From Gemmatimonadota bacterium (lineage in GTDB: Bacteria; Gemmatimonadota; Gemmatimonadetes; Gemmatimonadales; Gemmatimonadaceae): a DNA stretch of 9,216 nt. Below are positions 6,139 through 9,216 of the stretch, piece by piece. The notes beneath the pieces are model-generated. The model ran no database searches and was not told where the DNA came from. It saw only the letters and a program-made list of their open reading frames with translations. Location of the stretch: contig CANJOX010000115.1 in the NCBI GenBank assembly GCA_947475795.1, forward strand, positions 1 through 9,216, written 5' to 3'. The position numbers were made by a program, and so were the translations under genes. The stretch's first letter is position 1. Each line of letters starts with the position of its first letter.

Positions 6139-7719
6139 ATGAAAACACGATTGATCGGTATCTCACTGGTGACGGCGCTGGCCGCCGTTCCCGCCGTCCA
6201 GGCGCAGAGCCTTGGCGAGCGCGTTGAAGTCGGCGCGTTCGGGCAGTTTACGAAGCTGGACGACAAGGTGCGCATGGACAACGTGGCCGGCATCGGTGCC
6301 CGCGCCGGCCTGTCCGTGTACAAGTGGCTCGGCGTCGAAGGGGACATTCAGGTTGGCAGTACGAAGGCAACCCGCGCCCCGAACGAAGACATCACCTACC
6401 GTCCGTTCCGCGGCCTCGCCACGCTCACGGTACCGATCGTCGCGTCGAAGAAGGCCTCGCTGGTGCTCGGCGGCGGTTACGTGAATTCCGTGTACGCCGG
6501 CCGCGCCACGCCGAACGAATACGAAGACGGCATGACGGGACTGCTGGGGCTCAAGCTGTGCTCGGCAGGCAAGTGGGGCGCCCGCATCGACGGCATCCTG
6601 GACAACAACCCGTCGCCGAATGAGCAGAACCTCGACGGCACGTCGCGTAACCTCGGCCTGCGCGCCGGCGTCACGTACGCGCTGCGCGGTGGCTGCGCCT
6701 CGGTGGAGCAGTTCGACTGGACGCTCAAGATCGATCCGGCCACGGCCACGATCGCCCGCGGCAGCACGCGCCAGTTCGCGCTCTCGGCCGCCGACATGAA
6801 GGCGCGTCCGATCGAACTGCGGAAGGTGCTCAACCTGACGTGCGCGTCGAGCGACGCGTCGGTGGCGACGGTGGACAACACGGGCAAGGCGACGGCCGTG
6901 AAGTACGGCACGGCCACGATCACCTGCAAGGGCCTCGTCAAGAAGATCGAGCGCACGGCGTCGTCGACCGTCACCGTGCCGCCGCCGGCGTGGACGCTGA
7001 CGCTCACGCCGACGAGCGGCGCGACGGATGTGGGCAAGACGCTGTCGTTCGCGGCGAAGGCCGTGGATGCGGACAACGTCGACCTCGGCGCGATCACGTG
7101 GAGCACGGCGAATGCGTCGATCGCCTCGGTCAGCAACGGCACGGTGACGTGCAACGCGGCCGGCAGCACGACGATCACCGCCACGAAGACGGCGTACGGC
7201 AGCACGCAGACCAAGACGGCGACGGTGGACTGCAAGGCGGTCGAAGCGGCGCGTGTGGCGCTCGACGAAACGCTGTTCGACTTCGACAAGGCGATCGTGC
7301 TGAAGTCGGGGATGGACACGCTGAAGGTGGTGCTCGAGGCCATGAAGCGCATCCCGACGCTGCGCGTCTCGGTGGAAGGACACACCGATTGGTACGGCGA
7401 CGAGGCGTACAACAACTCCCTCGCGAAGTCCCGGGCGGAAGCGGTCATGAAGTCGCTGCTCAAACTCGCCGGCAAGGACGCCGCGTCGATCAAGGATCGC
7501 ATCGTGTCGTCGAGCTTCGGCGAACAGTGCATCGTGGCGCCGAACGGTGACGCCGATCCCGGCCCGCCGCGTCCGCGCGTGTCGAAGGCCAACAAGACCG
7601 CGCAGGCGCCGAACCGTCGCGTGGAGATCTGGCAGCTGCTGGACGGCAAGGGTGCGCCGACCGCCTGCCGCTCGGCCACTGAGCGTGCGGGACACTTGCC
7701 GTTTGGGGATCTGAAGTAG
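6139..7719 (+). CDS. Secreted OmpA-family protein with two BIG2 Ig-like domains
   Basis: A 526-residue outer-membrane/periplasmic protein. It starts with a signal peptide, MKTRLIGISLVTALAAVPAVQA, probably cut after A22. Residues about 25-185 alternate short hydrophobic strands (VEVGAFGQFTKL, AGLSVYKWLGVEGDIQVG, LVLGGGYVNSVYAG, NLGLRAGVTYALRGG), consistent with a small 8-stranded barrel. Two bacterial Ig-like (BIG2) domains follow at about 194-281 and 285-366, each with SxATVxNxGxATxxxxGTxxIT-like text. The C-terminal OmpA domain (about 371-500) has TLFDFDKAIV, the peptidoglycan-contact motif E-G-H-T-D417, NNSLAKSR432AEAV and NRRVEI. The likely role is anchoring the envelope to peptidoglycan. 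An earlier in-frame ATG (6061) would bury the signal peptide, while AGGA sits 4 nt before 6139. Cysteines pair by position within each BIG2 domain (C235/C263, C338/C365), suggesting disulfides. Barrel assignment is inference; the OmpA domain and signal peptide are firm. Confidence 0.9.
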   Translation: MKTRLIGISLVTALAAVPAVQAQSLGERVEVGAFGQFTKLDDKVRMDNVAGIGARAGLSVYKWLGVEGDIQVGSTKATRAPNEDITYRPFRGLATLTVPIVASKKASLVLGGGYVNSVYAGRATPNEYEDGMTGLLGLKLCSAGKWGARIDGILDNNPSPNEQNLDGTSRNLGLRAGVTYALRGGCASVEQFDWTLKIDPATATIARGSTRQFALSAADMKARPIELRKVLNLTCASSDASVATVDNTGKATAVKYGTATITCKGLVKKIERTASSTVTVPPPAWTLTLTPTSGATDVGKTLSFAAKAVDADNVDLGAITWSTANASIASVSNGTVTCNAAGSTTITATKTAYGSTQTKTATVDCKAVEAARVALDETLFDFDKAIVLKSGMDTLKVVLEAMKRIPTLRVSVEGHTDWYGDEAYNNSLAKSRAEAVMKSLLKLAGKDAASIKDRIVSSSFGEQCIVAPNGDADPGPPRPRVSKANKTAQAPNRRVEIWQLLDGKGAPTACRSATERAGHLPFGDLK

Positions 7720-7744
7720 TTCTTGCGGGACTGATGGACCGAGA

Positions 7745-7866
7745 ACTGCCAATGGCTTAGGCGGCAGGGAGGAGGTAAAAGGGAGGAGGATGCAGTGTAC
7801 CGCGCGAGCGGGTGTTGCTTCCTCCTCCCTTTTGTTCTCCTTCCTGCCGCCTAAGCTTTTGGCAGT
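7745..7866. repeat. Large near-perfect hairpin between convergent genes
   Basis: Left arm 7746-7790 and right arm 7820-7865 are reverse complements around a 29-nt loop (7791-7819), with one further A-T pair at 7745/7866. By hand alignment 40 of 45 paired positions are Watson-Crick, four are G-T, one is T-T (7753/7858), and base 7835 is bulged. It begins 25 nt after the stop of the OmpA-family gene and ends one base before the last codon of paaD. It could stop transcription from both sides, stabilise or process a 3' end, or be a palindromic intergenic repeat or small mobile relic. There is no T-run outside the stem on either strand, so a classic intrinsic terminator is not the full explanation. 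Confidence 0.9.
7767..7789 (+). repeat. 9-bp purine direct repeat inside the hairpin's left arm
   Basis: GGGAGGAGG occurs at 7767-7775 and again at 7781-7789, separated by TAAAA. The right arm carries only an imperfect counterpart of the outer copy (interrupted near 7835-7842). The tract is almost all purine on the plus strand and has several GG runs, so it could form unusual DNA or a two-tier G-quadruplex in place of the hairpin; that is inference. Confidence 0.7.
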
Positions 7867-7867
7867 A

Positions 7868-8356
7868 TCAGAGTGCTTTGAATTCGTCGAATGGTTGTCT
7901 ACACGTATTACACACGTGGATCGCCTTGCACGCGGTGCTGCCGAATTCGCTTTGCAATCGCGTGTCGCTGGAGCCGCAGAAGGGACACGGCACGGGCACG
8001 CGCGCGCGGGTGAGCGTGATCAGCCCCTGCGGTTCGGCGCGCCCCGGCGGGGCGATGCCGTAGGCGCGGAGCTTCTCGCGTGCCTCGGGGCCGATCCAGT
8101 CGGTGGTCCAGGCCGGTGAGAGCACGAGATCGATCGACACGTCACCAACGCCGTGTGCCTGCAGTGCCGTCCGGATGTCGGCCTCGATCTCGCGCATGGC
8201 CGGACAGCCGGAGTACGTGGGCGTGATGGTGACGCGCACCGCGCTGCCGTCGATGGCGACATCGCGCACGATCCCCAGATCGATGACGCTGATGACCGGC
8301 ACCTCGGGGTCCATGACCGTCCGCAACACCGCGTACACCTCCTCGCGGTTCAGCAT
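7868..8356 (-). CDS. paaD: PaaD, maturation protein of the phenylacetyl-CoA epoxidase
   Basis: A 162-residue protein with an MIP18/DUF59 domain (about 3-95) followed by a zinc-ribbon-like C-terminus, the arrangement of PaaD. PaaD is needed for an active PaaABCE epoxidase in vivo but is not a stable subunit; a role in iron-sulfur or metal-centre maturation is inferred in the field from the DUF59 fold. Visible signatures are DPEVPVISVIDLGIVRDV (16-33), TPTYSGCPAM (45-54) with the conserved C51, and PAWTTDWI (81-88). The C-terminal cluster is C124-P-F-C127, C143 in EFGSTACKA, and C149-N-T-C152. The ATG at 8356 follows the paaC stop by 25 nt; I see no strong Shine-Dalgarno, and upstream open frame is only antisense/offset sequence within paaC. 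It is the last gene of its operon, ending beside the large hairpin, with no paaE after it. Confidence 0.95.
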   Translation of the reverse strand: MLNREEVYAVLRTVMDPEVPVISVIDLGIVRDVAIDGSAVRVTITPTYSGCPAMREIEADIRTALQAHGVGDVSIDLVLSPAWTTDWIGPEAREKLRAYGIAPPGRAEPQGLITLTRARVPVPCPFCGSSDTRLQSEFGSTACKAIHVCNTCRQPFDEFKAL

Positions 8357-8381
8357 GTGCCGTACGCCGGTCGGACGCGCG

Positions 8382-9182
8382 TTACCATGCCGCGCCGGGG
8401 TGCGAGCGGGCCACGATCTGCATCGTGGCGAGCATGTGCCCCAACGCCTCCGTGTGAAACCCACGTCGCCCGCCGCGACGCATGGCCGGATCGGCCGGGA
8501 CGGTGAGGGTGGCGCGACGCAGCACGTCCGTGACCATCTTCTCCCACAGCGAGTGCAGTGCGGCCTTGTCGATCGCGATGAACGCTTCGGCGGCAACCGC
8601 ATCGTCCACGGCGTCCTGGTCGAACAGTTCACCCGTGTAGCGCCAGAGCGAATCAAGCGCGGCCTGCGCGCGGGCGTGGCTTTCGTCGGTGCCGTCGCCC
8701 AACCGGACCACCCACTCGCTGCTGTGCCGCAGGTGGTACTTGTCTTCCTTGAGCGATTTGACGGCGATCGCCGCCAGCCCTTCGTGTTCGCAGCGCGAGA
8801 GCGCATCCCAGATCAGCACGCTGTAGGCGTCGAACAGGAACTGCCGCACCATGGTGACCGCGAAGTCGCCATTGGGGACTTCGACCAGCAGCGCGTTGCG
8901 ATACGCCACGGCGTCGCGGAAATACGCCAGCCGGTCGGCATCGCGTCCCCGCCCCTCGAGCTCACCGGCGAGCCCCAGCAGCGACGTGGCGTGACCGATC
9001 AGGTCGAGTGCCATGTTGGCGAGGGCGATGTCCTCCTCGAGGATCGGCCCGTGGCCGCACCACTCCGACAGCCGATGGCCAAGCACGAGGCGATCGTCAC
9101 CCAGCCGCAGCACGTACTCGAACAGCGGATTGGCGACCGGCGTACTGCGCGGTGCGGCGACCTGGAACGACGGTTCGGTCAT
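8382..9182 (-). CDS. paaC: PaaC, structural subunit of phenylacetyl-CoA 1,2-epoxidase
   Basis: A 266-residue ferritin-like helical protein, slightly longer than the roughly 250 residues usual for PaaC. PaaC pairs with the catalytic di-iron subunit PaaA in the multicomponent ring 1,2-epoxidase and is itself regarded as non-catalytic. The family blocks are RLGDDRLVLGHRLSEWCGHGP (26-46), EEDIALANMALDLIGHA (49-65), EVPNGDFA (101-108), KEDKYHLRHSSEWVVRLGDGTDES (145-168) and GGRRGFHTEALGHMLATMQ (237-255), ending in the typical P-G-x-x-W. About 15 N-terminal residues precede the point where E. coli PaaC begins; I saw no alternative internal start. The ATG is 7 nt after the stop of the preceding probable paaB frame, which fits the paaABCD order. 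Confidence 0.95.
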   Translation of the reverse strand: MTEPSFQVAAPRSTPVANPLFEYVLRLGDDRLVLGHRLSEWCGHGPILEEDIALANMALDLIGHATSLLGLAGELEGRGRDADRLAYFRDAVAYRNALLVEVPNGDFAVTMVRQFLFDAYSVLIWDALSRCEHEGLAAIAVKSLKEDKYHLRHSSEWVVRLGDGTDESHARAQAALDSLWRYTGELFDQDAVDDAVAAEAFIAIDKAALHSLWEKMVTDVLRRATLTVPADPAMRRGGRRGFHTEALGHMLATMQIVARSHPGAAW

Positions 9183-9189
9183 CAGCGAC

Positions 9190-9216
9190 TCAGAAGATGC
9201 GCACGCCGCGCGGCGC
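9190..9216 (-). CDS. paaB: C-terminal tail of probable PaaB, cut by the window edge
   Basis: Eight codons ending in TGA read A-P-R-G-V-R-I-F on the minus strand, 7 nt before the paaC start. PaaB proteins commonly end with a segment of the form P-x-G-V/I-x-x-(hydrophobic), and paaB precedes paaC in the standard paaABCDE order. PaaB is a small bridging subunit of the epoxidase complex. With so little sequence the identity rests mainly on position. Confidence 0.5.
   Translation of the reverse strand, partial: APRGVRIF

Noticed and set aside
6163..7752. Long minus-strand open frames (about 400-530 residues) across the OmpA-family gene
   Set aside because: They are antisense to a gene with clear signal peptide, BIG2 and OmpA motifs; composition is arginine-rich and no domain is seen.
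7790..8119. Plus-strand open frame starting at the end of the hairpin's left arm, preceded by GGAGG
   Set aside because: The purine tract is part of the inverted repeat, spacing to the ATG is essentially zero, and the frame runs antisense into paaD.
8357..8806. N-terminal extension of paaD into paaC
   Set aside because: It is an out-of-frame reading of paaC; the PaaD family begins near the ATG at 8356.
1..9216. CRISPR arrays, tRNA or rRNA genes, insertion sequences, attachment sites
   Set aside because: No regularly spaced repeats, no cloverleaf or rRNA-like stretch, and no transposase or integrase motif were seen on either strand.

Overview
The window is high-GC bacterial chromosome, dense with genes, and most of it is a phenylacetate (PAA) catabolic cluster. 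I infer a Gemmatimonadota-like bacterium. The reasons are the very GC-rich codon use, a fused alpha-beta 2-oxoacid dehydrogenase E1, and a secreted OmpA-type protein carrying bacterial Ig-like (BIG2) domains. This is an impression of style and cannot be proved without a search.

Layout, left to right. (1) Bases 1-3706, minus strand: a tightly packed operon read right to left as paaG - paaH - paaI - paaJ, with the first codons of what looks like paaY running off the left edge. Junctions are 4-nt overlaps (paaG/paaH, paaH/paaI), a 10-nt gap (paaI/paaJ) and a 5-nt gap (paaJ/paaY). (2) Bases 3707-3751: a 45-bp divergent control region holding a possible promoter for the paaG operon and a perfect 6-bp inverted repeat whose loop contains the paaG Shine-Dalgarno. 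(3) Bases 3752-5914, plus strand: a single-chain thiamine-diphosphate 2-oxoacid dehydrogenase E1 with alpha and beta parts fused. (4) Bases 5915-6138: 224 bp of non-coding spacer with one GC hairpin. (5) Bases 6139-7719, plus strand: a secreted OmpA-family outer-membrane protein with two BIG2 domains. (6) Bases 7745-7866: a very large, nearly perfect hairpin between convergent genes. (7) Bases 7868-9216, minus strand: paaD, paaC and the last codons of a probable paaB, the end of the ring-epoxidase operon.

How the genes work together, from established knowledge of the pathway. PaaABCE epoxidises the ring of phenylacetyl-CoA (PaaC is the structural subunit; PaaD helps maturation). PaaG isomerises the epoxide to oxepin-CoA and later moves a double bond. 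After ring opening by PaaZ, PaaJ thiolyses the C8 intermediate. PaaF and PaaH then oxidise dehydroadipyl-CoA, and PaaJ releases acetyl-CoA and succinyl-CoA. PaaI and PaaY are rescue thioesterases for dead-end CoA esters. paaA, paaE, paaF, paaK and paaZ are not in the window, and paaE does not follow paaD. The cluster is therefore split into two minus-strand blocks by the plus-strand E1 and OmpA genes.

The most notable non-coding structure is the hairpin at 7745-7866. It has about 45 paired positions, and nearly all its deviations from perfect complementarity are G-U pairs in the plus-strand RNA only, so the structure may matter in the transcript of the OmpA gene. I saw no CRISPR array, tRNA, rRNA, insertion sequence or regulator gene.
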